A DNA stretch of 64,000 nucleotides from Pseudomonas nitroreducens. Lineage in GTDB: Bacteria; Pseudomonadota; Gammaproteobacteria; Pseudomonadales; Pseudomonadaceae. The translations under genes and the position numbers were made by a program. Position 1 is the first letter of the stretch. Every line of letters starts with the position of its first letter. Location of the stretch: the NCBI RefSeq assembly GCF_014204515.1, contig NZ_JACHLI010000003.1, positions 223,591 to 287,590 of the forward strand, read 5' to 3'. Below, in pieces: positions 1 to 6,961 of the stretch. The notes beneath the pieces were generated by a model. The model was not told where the DNA came from, searched no databases, and saw only the letters and a list, made by a program, of their open reading frames with translations.

Positions 1-194
1 AGGTCTGCCCGATTCACAACGACGAGAAATTCGTCCTCGATCTGCTGCTGTCCGAGAAGTTGCTCATCGTTCAGGGCACCGCTTTCAACTGGCCCTGGCC
101 GGATCACTTCCGGGTCGTTACCCTGCCCCGACTCGATGACCTGGAACAGGCCATCGGGCGTATCGGCAACTTCCTGAAAACCTATCGCCAGTAA
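1..194 (+). CDS. alaA: Aminotransferase AlaA, C-terminal fragment
   Basis: The reading frame is open from the window edge and stops at TAA 192-194, giving about 63 residues of the C-terminus. The tail includes VQGTAFNWPWPDHFRVV and ends GNFLKTYRQ, which resembles the end of class I PLP-dependent aminotransferases of the AlaA type (glutamate-pyruvate transaminase, alanine synthesis). The lysine that binds PLP lies outside the window. The next gene starts only 3 nt after the stop, so the two are probably co-transcribed. The assignment rests on the short tail and on the position just upstream of htpX, which is the P. aeruginosa arrangement as I remember it. Confidence 0.75.
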   Translation, partial: VCPIHNDEKFVLDLLLSEKLLIVQGTAFNWPWPDHFRVVTLPRLDDLEQAIGRIGNFLKTYRQ

Positions 195-197
195 TCC

Positions 198-638
198 ATG
201 GACCTGCAGATCGACGACTTCTACAAGGACGCCGCTTCCGGCCTGCTGACGCTCTACCAGGCCTTCCCGCGCAAGATCGCCCTCTATGTCGAGGACCTGA
301 TCGGCCGGGAAGAGCCCGACGAGTTCGGCCTACCCAGCACCCGCCACCAGAGTTGCCTGGGCGCGCTGTTGTGGCTGGCCGAGGAAGGCTACCTGCGCTT
401 CGAGGCAACCATTCGTTACGAAGCGCTGGACCAGGCCGTGCTCAGCGAAAAGGCCTTCCTGCGCCTGACCCGCATCGTTCCCCACGCCGTGCGCGACGGC
501 GAGGAACTGCCGCCCAGCGTGCGCCGCGACCAGGCCACGCTGGCCAACCAGCTGCGCGAAGCACTGGCCAGCCGCCACGGGGAACGCATCGCGCGACTGA
601 CCCGTCTACTCTTCGAGAGCGAGCTGGGGCGCCCGTAA
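198..638 (+). CDS. Conserved hypothetical protein, 146 aa
   Basis: A soluble 146-residue protein with no signal peptide or membrane segment. It begins MDLQIDDFYKDAA and is acidic and helical, with an LREALASRHGERIARLTRLLFE C-terminal helix. The start lies 3 nt after the alaA stop, which suggests translational coupling. I do not recognise a domain. The fold could be a small helical, winged-helix-like protein, but nothing in the sequence settles this. Position between alaA and htpX is the only context. Confidence 0.7.
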   Translation: MDLQIDDFYKDAASGLLTLYQAFPRKIALYVEDLIGREEPDEFGLPSTRHQSCLGALLWLAEEGYLRFEATIRYEALDQAVLSEKAFLRLTRIVPHAVRDGEELPPSVRRDQATLANQLREALASRHGERIARLTRLLFESELGRP

Positions 639-674
639 TCCGGGCAGGCGACACAAGTTGAAATAGTCCCCGAG

Positions 675-703
675 TTGAATCACCTCGGGGCCAACCGTAT
701 ATA
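675..703 (+). promoter_or_regulatory. Candidate htpX promoter
   Basis: TTGAAT (675-680) and TATATA (698-703) are separated by exactly 17 bp, a good sigma-70 spacing, about 107 nt upstream of the htpX start. A CCCCGCAT string follows the -10 hexamer and partly resembles a heat-shock -10. htpX is a membrane-stress gene in other bacteria, so dual control is possible. A 7-bp hairpin (CCCCGAG / CTCGGGG, 668-690) overlaps the -35 region. Confidence 0.45.
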
Positions 704-810
704 CCCCGCATACTGTTCAGCGATCCCGTGCATGACCGTGCCCGGCGATCCGGAAAGCCGCGTTCCCATGCGGTTTTCACCCCTGTCACCGTGAGGAGAA
801 GCTTTACGCC

Positions 811-1686
811 ATGATGCGCATCCTGTTGTTCCTGGCCACCAACCTGGCAGTTCTGGTGATCGCCAGCATCACCCTGAAACTGCTCGGCGTGGACCGTTTC
901 ACCGGCCAGAATTACGGTAGCCTTCTGATCTTCTGTGCCGTCTTCGGCTTCGCCGGCTCCCTGGTTTCGCTGTTCATCTCCAAGTGGATGGCGAAGATGA
1001 GCACCGGCACCGAGATCATCAGCCAGCCACGCACCCGCCACGAACAGTGGCTGCTGCAGACCGTGGAAGAACTGTCCCGCGAGGCCGGTATCAAGATGCC
1101 GGAAGTGGGTATCTTCCCCGCCTACGAGGCCAACGCCTTCGCCACCGGCTGGAACCGCAACGACGCGCTGGTCGCCGTCAGCCAGGGCCTGCTGGAGCGC
1201 TTCTCCCCCGAAGAAGTGAAAGCCGTGCTGGCCCACGAGATCGGCCACGTGGCCAACGGCGACATGGTCACCCTGGCGCTGATCCAGGGCGTGGTGAACA
1301 CCTTCGTGATGTTCTTCGCACGCATCTTCGGCAACTTCGTCGACAAGGCCATCCTGAAGAACGAAGACGGCCCGGGCATCGGCTACTTCGTCGCGACCAT
1401 CTTCGCCGAGCTGGTCCTGGGCATCCTCGCCAGCATCATCGTCATGTGGTTCTCGCGCAAACGCGAATACCGCGCCGACGAAGCCGGCGCCCGCCTGGCC
1501 AGCACCGGGGCGATGATCGCCGCCCTGCAACGCCTGCGCGCCGAACAGGGCGTACCGGTACAGATGCCGAGCTCACTGCAGGCCTTCGGCATCAACGGCA
1601 ACCTCAAGCATGGCCTCGCCGGCCTGTTCATGAGCCACCCGCCGCTGGAAGACCGCATCGAAGCCCTGCGCGCCGCCGGCCGCTGA
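811..1686 (+). CDS. htpX: Membrane-bound M48 zinc metalloprotease HtpX
   Basis: HtpX is an inner-membrane, cytoplasm-facing zinc endopeptidase that degrades misfolded membrane proteins alongside FtsH. The 291-residue length is normal for the family. Two N-terminal membrane helices (about residues 3-26 and 38-58) come first, followed by the catalytic HEIGH motif (H142, E143, H146), further hydrophobic segments around 155-170 and 190-212, and the third zinc ligand in EYRAD (E219). The start MMRILLFLATN matches the family N-terminus and is preceded by GAGGAG. A strong bidirectional hairpin terminator follows. Confidence 0.96.
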   Translation: MMRILLFLATNLAVLVIASITLKLLGVDRFTGQNYGSLLIFCAVFGFAGSLVSLFISKWMAKMSTGTEIISQPRTRHEQWLLQTVEELSREAGIKMPEVGIFPAYEANAFATGWNRNDALVAVSQGLLERFSPEEVKAVLAHEIGHVANGDMVTLALIQGVVNTFVMFFARIFGNFVDKAILKNEDGPGIGYFVATIFAELVLGILASIIVMWFSRKREYRADEAGARLASTGAMIAALQRLRAEQGVPVQMPSSLQAFGINGNLKHGLAGLFMSHPPLEDRIEALRAAGR

Positions 1687-1715
1687 GTTTTCAGGGGATA
1701 GTTCCAGGCAATAAG

Positions 1716-1742
1716 AAAGGCGACCCTCGGGTCGCCTTTTTC
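1716..1742. terminator. Bidirectional terminator between htpX and tpm
   Basis: AAAGGCGACC (1716-1725) pairs with GGTCGCCTTT (1730-1739) around a 4-nt loop. There are T runs on both strands, so it can end both convergent genes. Confidence 0.85.
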
Positions 1743-1753
1743 ATGCCGCCGAT

Positions 1754-2410
1754 TCAGCCACGACGCAACGCGAACACCACTTCTTGCAGATGGCTGACGC
1801 CGCGCTTGAGGAATTTCGGGTTGTCCGCCAGGACATCCAGACGCTCGCACTCCTCCACCGTCCACTGGCGAGCGAAATGGCGCCGAACCTCATCGGCCAT
1901 CACGGCGAACGGCGGGCCATCCATCTGCGCCTGGGGGTACTCCAGGGTCACCAGCAAGCCGCGCATCCGCTGCGGCAGGATGCCCTGCAGGTGCGCCACG
2001 TAGTCGGCGCGCAGGTCCGCTGGCAGGGCGATCAAGGCCGCCCGGTCATACAGCGCCGCGCAATCGGCCACCTGTTCGGCGCCGACGGCGAAGAAGTCGC
2101 CCTGGAGGATTTCCAGGCGTTCGTAACTGTAGCGGCGCAGCGCGCCTTCCTGGGTGATCCGCGGCTCCACGCCCAGTTCACGGAAGAAGTCGATGGCTGC
2201 GCGCTCGGCCAGCTCCACGCCCAGCACGCGATAACCCCACTGTGCCAGCCAGAGCATGTCCAGACTCTTGCCGCACAAGGGCACCAGTACCTGGGACTCC
2301 TCGGGCAGCTCCAGGCTCGGCCAGTGCCGCTGCAGACCGGGATTCACTGCAGGCTGATGGAAGCCGATTTCATTGCGCGCCCAGCGCGACTGCCAGAACT
2401 CATGCTGCAT
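1754..2410 (-). CDS. tpm: Thiopurine S-methyltransferase
   Basis: A SAM-dependent methyltransferase of 218 aa, the usual bacterial TPMT length. In pseudomonads it methylates thiopurines and also selenium and tellurium oxyanions. The N-terminal WARNEIGFHQPAVNPGL signature and the VPLCGKSLDMLWLAQWGYRVLGVE stretch, covering SAM motif I and the following strand, are diagnostic. It is convergent with htpX and shares its terminator. A 64-codon CsrA-like gene ends 11 nt upstream on the same strand, so the two are probably one transcript. Confidence 0.94.
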   Translation of the reverse strand: MQHEFWQSRWARNEIGFHQPAVNPGLQRHWPSLELPEESQVLVPLCGKSLDMLWLAQWGYRVLGVELAERAAIDFFRELGVEPRITQEGALRRYSYERLEILQGDFFAVGAEQVADCAALYDRAALIALPADLRADYVAHLQGILPQRMRGLLVTLEYPQAQMDGPPFAVMADEVRRHFARQWTVEECERLDVLADNPKFLKRGVSHLQEVVFALRRG

Positions 2411-2421
2411 AGGTCACCCAC

Positions 2422-2616
2422 TCAGACATGGCGTATCACCCGCGGCAGCAGCCAGCGCCACCAGGCGCCACGCCGCTCGCGTTGCCGCTCTCCGGCCTCG
2501 AGTATCTTCAGCCGCACCTGCTCACCGCGGACCCGCTGCACACAGATTTCGGTGCCATCCTCCAGGCGAAGGCATTCACCGATGTCGAGAACAAGAACCT
2601 GATCGCTTTGCTGCAT
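2422..2616 (-). CDS. Small CsrA/RsmA-like protein, 64 aa
   Basis: A 64-residue ORF ending 11 nt before tpm. Residues 7-40 follow the CsrA pattern: VLVLDIGECL aligns with the CsrA N-terminal LILTRRVGETL, and ICVQRVRGEQVRLKI with TVTVLGVKGNQVRIGV, including the conserved GE, the G.QVR core and an A/R-rich following helix. The double arginine of CsrA strand 1 (R6/R7) is missing. The C-terminus instead ends in a basic and tryptophan-rich tail (WWRWLLPRVIRHV). This is resemblance by eye, not a proven homology. It could be an RNA-binding regulator of tpm or an unrelated beta-rich small protein. Confidence 0.6.
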   Translation of the reverse strand: MQQSDQVLVLDIGECLRLEDGTEICVQRVRGEQVRLKILEAGERQRERRGAWWRWLLPRVIRHV

Positions 2617-2747
2617 GACTCAATCCGATATCAGCATGGGAATTTTCCGCAAACTCTAACGTATCGACCGGACGCCTGCTGCCGAAAGCGCTGATTGGCC
2701 CAAGACTCCAACAGTCTGCAACTGAGTTGGCAATTTCCGAGCACCTA

Positions 2748-2825
2748 GTAGGAGCGAGCTTGCTCGCGAACAGTTTTCCGACTGGGCAGTGCAGCTGTGC
2801 GGTTCGCGAGCAAGCTCGCTCCTAC
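2748..2825. repeat. REP doublet (inverted pair)
   Basis: GTAGGAGCGAGCTTGCTCGC (2748 onward) is repeated in inverted orientation, ending GCTCGCTCCTAC at 2825, with about 30 nt between arms. This is the common Pseudomonas REP/BIME type. It fills part of the 319-nt gap between the CsrA-like gene and the dioxygenase; I see no gene in the rest of that gap. Confidence 0.92.
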
Positions 2826-2935
2826 CAGGCACCCCACCAGTAATCGTGAAAATCGATTGTTAAATTCAAAAACCTATACTGGATTTCGATGATTAGTCAG
2901 GTGAACATGGAGCCATTCAAGTAGCGAGGTTCACC

Positions 2936-3706
2936 ATGCTTCCTGCCCTGTTCATCTCCCACGGCTCCCCCATGCTGGCCCTGGAGCCCGGCGCCAGCGA
3001 CGCGCCGCTCAAGCGCCTGGCCCGCGAGCTGCCGCGCCCGACCGCCATCCTGTTGGTCTCCGCCCACTGGGAAACCCCCGACCTGCGCGTCACCGCTTCG
3101 CCCAATCCGGACACCTGGCACGATTTCTACGGTTTCCCGCCGGAACTGTATGCCGTGCAGTACCCGGCCATCGGCTCGCCGGAGCTGGCCCGCCGCGTCG
3201 TCGAACTGCTGGCGGCCGACGGCCTGCCGGCGACCCTGGACGCCGAGCGCCCACTGGACCACGGCGCCTGGGTGCCGCTGAGCCTGATGTACCCGGAGGC
3301 CGACATTCCCGTGGTGCAGCTGTCCCTGCCCAGCCGCCTCGGCGCGCCCATGCAGCAACGCGTCGGCCATGCCCTGCGCAAGCTGCGCGAAGAAGGCGTG
3401 CTGCTGATCGGCTCCGGCAGCATCACCCATAACCTGGGTGAGCTGGACTGGCAGGCCGGCCCCGAAGTGATCACGCCCTGGGCCAAGGCCTTCCGCGACT
3501 GGATGGTGGAGCGCCTGGAAGCAGACGACGAAGCCGCCCTGCTCGACTATCGCCGGCAGGCACCCCAGGCGGTGCGCAACCACCCGCGCGACGAGCACCT
3601 GCTGCCGCTGTACTTCGCCCGTGGCGCGGGTGGCTCGGCGATGACCGTCGAGCACGCCGGCTTCACCCTCGGCGCACTGGGAATGGATATCTACCGCTTC
3701 GGTTGA
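2936..3706 (+). CDS. LigB-type extradiol dioxygenase (DODA/YgiD family)
   Basis: A 256-residue class III extradiol ring-cleavage dioxygenase-like protein of the DODA/YgiD family; E. coli YgiD has 4,5-DOPA dioxygenase activity. Metal and catalytic histidines appear in FISHGSPML (near residue 9), SAHWETP (near 43), LDHGAWVPL and GSGSITHNLGEL. The in-vivo substrate is unknown. The start has a GTAGCGAGG stretch just upstream. The gene stands alone, bracketed by REP doublets at 2748-2825 and 3717-3792. Confidence 0.88.
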   Translation: MLPALFISHGSPMLALEPGASDAPLKRLARELPRPTAILLVSAHWETPDLRVTASPNPDTWHDFYGFPPELYAVQYPAIGSPELARRVVELLAADGLPATLDAERPLDHGAWVPLSLMYPEADIPVVQLSLPSRLGAPMQQRVGHALRKLREEGVLLIGSGSITHNLGELDWQAGPEVITPWAKAFRDWMVERLEADDEAALLDYRRQAPQAVRNHPRDEHLLPLYFARGAGGSAMTVEHAGFTLGALGMDIYRFG

Positions 3707-3716
3707 GGCACAACCT

Positions 3717-3792
3717 ATAGGAGCGAGCTTGCTCGCGAACCACCTGACTCCGGCGTCGCCGGGAAAGTGTTCGCGAGCAGGCTCGCTCCTAC
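3717..3792. repeat. REP doublet (inverted pair)
   Basis: ATAGGAGCGAGCTTGCTCGC and its inverted partner ending GCTCGCTCCTAC at 3792, with a GC-rich spacer. Same family as 2748-2825. Confidence 0.9.
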
Positions 3793-3828
3793 AAGGGCAG
3801 TCGGATGCCGGCAGCAAACCCCGGAAAC

Positions 3829-3858
3829 GAAAAAGCCCCGCCAAGGCGGGGCTTTTTC
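3829..3858. terminator. Terminator of the RNA helicase gene
   Basis: AAAAAGCCCCGCC / GGCGGGGCTTTTT stem with a 2-4 nt loop and T runs on both strands. It ends the minus-strand helicase and may also serve the plus-strand dioxygenase. Confidence 0.88.
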
Positions 3859-3878
3859 ATGCGCGGGAGACTGACGGA

Positions 3879-5576
3879 TCAGTCTTCGCGGTAACGGCGC
3901 AGCCGCAGGGCCTTGCCGGCGACACGGGTGTCCTTGAGCTTGGTCAGCAGGCGCTCGAGGTTCTCCTCCGGCAGCTCGATCAGGCTGAAGGTCTCGCGGA
4001 TCTGGATGCGGCCGATGGCCTCGCGGGACAGGCCGCCCTCGTTGAGGATGGCGCCCAGCAGGTTCTTCGCCTGTACGCCGTCACGGGCGCCCAGGGCGGT
4101 ACGGCAGCGGGCCTTGCCTTCCGACGGCGGAGCCATGGTGCGCGGCGCGCCACTGCGCTCCGGGCGGTCACCGCGCTCGGGACGATCACCACGCTCACTA
4201 CGCTCATAGCGATCGCTGCGCTCACGCGGGGCGGCCGGGGTCAGCGGCTGTTCGCGGCGGACCGATTCCAGGTCCAGCGCCTTGCCTTCGGTCAGCTTGG
4301 CCAGCAGCACGGCGGCCAGGGTGTCCATGTCGGTACCCAGGCGGCGGCACAGCTCGTCACGCACCGCGCCACGGCTGGCAACGGCGTTGGCCAGCAGCGG
4401 TTGCAGGCCGGTAGCGAGGCGGTTCAGGCGCGCTTCGAGAACGGTTTCGGCGTCCGGCAGGCGAACTTCGCCGACCTTCTGCCCGGTCACCCGCTCGATC
4501 ACCTGCAGCATACGGCGCTCACGCGGAGTCACCAGCAGCAGGGCACGGCCTTCGCGGCCGGCACGGCCGGTACGGCCGATACGGTGCACGTAGGATTCCG
4601 GATCGTAGGGCATGTCCACGTTCAGCACGTGGGTGATGCGCGCCACGTCGAGGCCGCGGGCAGCGACGTCGGTGGCGATGACGATGTCCAGCGAGCCGTC
4701 CTTGAGCGACTCGATCACGCGCTCACGCTGGGCCTGCGGCATGTCGCCGTTCAGCGCGGCGGCGCGGTAGCCCTGGCGCTCGAGCAGCTCGGCGATGTCC
4801 AGGGTGGCCTGCTTGGTGCGTACGAAGCCGATCAGCGCGTCGAACTGTTCCACTTCCAGCAGACGCAGGATCGAGGCCGGCTTCTGGTCGGCGTGGACCA
4901 TCAGGTGCACCTGCTCGATGCGGGCGACGGTCTGGGTCTTGGCCGCGATGCGGACGTGCTTGGGTTCTTTCAGGTGGCGTTCGGCGATGCTGCGGATCGA
5001 GGCCGGCAGGGTCGCGGAGAACAGCACGCTCTGGCGGCTGGACGGCATGGCTTCGAAGATCACTTCGAGGTCATCCATGAAGCCGAGCTTGAGCATCTCG
5101 TCCGCTTCGTCGAGCACCAGGCTCTTGACGGTGGACAGCAGGTTTTCGTCGCGACGCAGGTGGTCGCACAGGCGGCCCGGAGTGGCGACCACGACCTGGG
5201 CGCCCTGGCGCAGGGCCTTGAGCTGCGGGCCCATGGGCGCGCCGCCGTAGACGGCGATGACGCCGACGCCCGGCATCTGCTTGGAATAGGTTTCGAAAGC
5301 GGTAGCAACCTGCAGGGCCAGCTCGCGGGTCGGTACCAGTACCAGCACCTGCGGAACGCGGCGGCTCGGCTCGATCTGCGACAGCATCGGCAGTGCGAAG
5401 GCAGCGGTCTTGCCGGTACCGGTCTGGGCCTGGCCGATCATGTCGTGGCCTTCGAGGATCACCGGGATCGACTGGGCCTGGATCGGCGACGGCTCTTCAT
5501 AACCGACAGCGGCAATGGCAGCGAGAACATTGGGGTGAAGACCGAGCGCGGCGAAGCCGGCGGTTTCCTGGGTCAT
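3879..5576 (-). CDS. deaD: DEAD-box ATP-dependent RNA helicase with DbpA-type RNA-binding tail
   Basis: 565 aa from MTQETAGFAALGLHPN; an upstream in-frame ATG would add 17 residues that do not look conserved. Motifs in order: Q motif (YEEPSPIQ), Walker A AQTGTGKT, PTRELALQ, DEAD, SAT, HRIGRTGRAGREG. A variable linker rich in RSDRYERSERGD repeats follows. The C-terminal 75 residues match the DbpA/CsdA RNA-binding fold. The architecture fits CsdA/DeaD, which acts in ribosome assembly and mRNA unwinding, often at low temperature. The gene has a long upstream region shared divergently with the crotonase gene. Confidence 0.92.
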   Translation of the reverse strand: MTQETAGFAALGLHPNVLAAIAAVGYEEPSPIQAQSIPVILEGHDMIGQAQTGTGKTAAFALPMLSQIEPSRRVPQVLVLVPTRELALQVATAFETYSKQMPGVGVIAVYGGAPMGPQLKALRQGAQVVVATPGRLCDHLRRDENLLSTVKSLVLDEADEMLKLGFMDDLEVIFEAMPSSRQSVLFSATLPASIRSIAERHLKEPKHVRIAAKTQTVARIEQVHLMVHADQKPASILRLLEVEQFDALIGFVRTKQATLDIAELLERQGYRAAALNGDMPQAQRERVIESLKDGSLDIVIATDVAARGLDVARITHVLNVDMPYDPESYVHRIGRTGRAGREGRALLLVTPRERRMLQVIERVTGQKVGEVRLPDAETVLEARLNRLATGLQPLLANAVASRGAVRDELCRRLGTDMDTLAAVLLAKLTEGKALDLESVRREQPLTPAAPRERSDRYERSERGDRPERGDRPERSGAPRTMAPPSEGKARCRTALGARDGVQAKNLLGAILNEGGLSREAIGRIQIRETFSLIELPEENLERLLTKLKDTRVAGKALRLRRYRED

Positions 5577-5912
5577 GGGTTTTGCCTCTAAGTACATCCG
5601 CAAAGACCCAATAGCCGAGCTGCGCATGCCCTGTACGACAATGAAGTCACCCAGGCAGCTGGAAGCGGGGATTTGCGAAATGAAGATTGGAAGAATGCGT
5701 CAAGGAAGTCCGCACTGCGGACACATGGCCCGAGTCTGAAACTGCGGGAGAATGCGGGATCCGAAACGAGGCCAGCGTTTGGCCGGCGCGTATCATACCG
5801 GAAAATCCTGACCGATGTGTTTCTTTTCGGAACAGGGCCGGCGAACGGTCGTTGCTTGGACAACCCCTGCCACGCCGGCTATACCCTGCAAGCCACCTGA
5901 CCGGAGCCCGCC
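5577..5912. other. Divergent intergenic region, helicase / crotonase
   Basis: 336 nt between two divergent starts. It has relatively A/T-rich patches and must hold both promoters. The helicase side probably carries a long 5' leader, as is usual for cold-shock helicases. No ORF with convincing coding character, RNA gene or repeat is visible. Confidence 0.6.
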
Positions 5913-6704
5913 ATGACCGCCAGCAGCCAGCCGCGCATCACCGTCGAACGCCATGACCACGTCCTGCTGCTCGGCCTGAATCGGGTCGACAAGCGCAACG
6001 CCTTCGACCTGGACATGCTTACCCAACTGGTCATGGCGTTCGGCGAGTACGAGCGCGACGACGACCTGCGCTGCGCCCTGGTGTTCGCCCACGGCGAGCA
6101 CTTCACTGCCGGCCTGGACCTGGCCAACATCGGCGAGACCTTCCGCACCGGCTGGAGCATGCCCGAAGGCTCGGCCGATCCGTGGGGCACCTTCGGCGGC
6201 AAGCGCCTGACCAAGCCGCTGCTGGTGGCCGCCAAGGGCTACTGCTTCACCCTGGGCATCGAGCTGATGCTCGCCGCCGACATCAACCTGTGCGCCAGCA
6301 ATGCGCGCTTCGCCCAGCTCGAAGTGCAGCGCGGCATCTTCCCCTTCGGCGGCGCCACGCTACGCATGCACCAGGTGGCCGGCTGGGGCAACGCCATGCG
6401 CTGGCTGCTCACCGGCGATCCCTTCGATGCCCACGAGGCCTACCGCATCGGCCTGGTGCAGGAAGTCACCGCACCGGAAGAACTGATGCCCCGTGCCCTG
6501 TGGCTGGCACAACGGGTCGCGGCCCAGGCGCCGCTGGGCATCCGCGCCACCCTGGCATCCGCTCGACGCAGCCTTGACGAGGGCGAGGAAGCGGCGGCGC
6601 GACTGCTGCCAGCCATGGCCAGCGAACTGCTGTCGACCGAGGATGCGCAGGAGGGTCTGAATGCCATGCTGGAACGTCGCGAAGGCCGTTTCCAGGGCCG
6701 CTGA
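5913..6704 (+). CDS. Enoyl-CoA hydratase/isomerase family protein
   Basis: 263-residue crotonase-fold protein. HFTAGLDLANI forms the first oxyanion-hole segment and GYCFTLGIELMLAADI the second. The position usually holding a catalytic glutamate falls in FAQLEVQRGIFPFGG. Substrate cannot be read from the sequence. It is a single gene that diverges from the helicase, preceded by CCGGAGCCCGCC before ATG 5913. Confidence 0.88.
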   Translation: MTASSQPRITVERHDHVLLLGLNRVDKRNAFDLDMLTQLVMAFGEYERDDDLRCALVFAHGEHFTAGLDLANIGETFRTGWSMPEGSADPWGTFGGKRLTKPLLVAAKGYCFTLGIELMLAADINLCASNARFAQLEVQRGIFPFGGATLRMHQVAGWGNAMRWLLTGDPFDAHEAYRIGLVQEVTAPEELMPRALWLAQRVAAQAPLGIRATLASARRSLDEGEEAAARLLPAMASELLSTEDAQEGLNAMLERREGRFQGR

Positions 6705-6961
6705 AGCGCCTCGCGCCGGGCAATCCGGAACCATCGTGCGAAAAGCGCTATATCCAAGGTATTAAAAAGCCCTGAAAAGCTCGCCTAATCCTTTAGTTTT
6801 TCCTTTTGAATCAGACACCTGCAATCCACAAAACGACTATATACAAGTTCCAATTTCGCCCCTGAAAACAATCCTCTAGAACTGACTCCAGAGCAGCTCA
6901 GCACCGCGCCGGAATACCGACCGCCCCTTAGCTGGCTGACGTTCGTCATGGAGGAATTCGT

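Noticed and set aside
442..1530. 362-aa minus-strand ORF over htpX
   Set aside because: Compositionally a shadow of htpX; lacks motifs, and htpX has the HEIGH site, promoter and terminator.
3729..5591. 620-aa plus-strand ORF antisense to the RNA helicase
   Set aside because: Low-complexity Gln/Gly/His/Leu-rich product with no motifs; it is the shadow of a well-supported DEAD-box gene in high-GC DNA.
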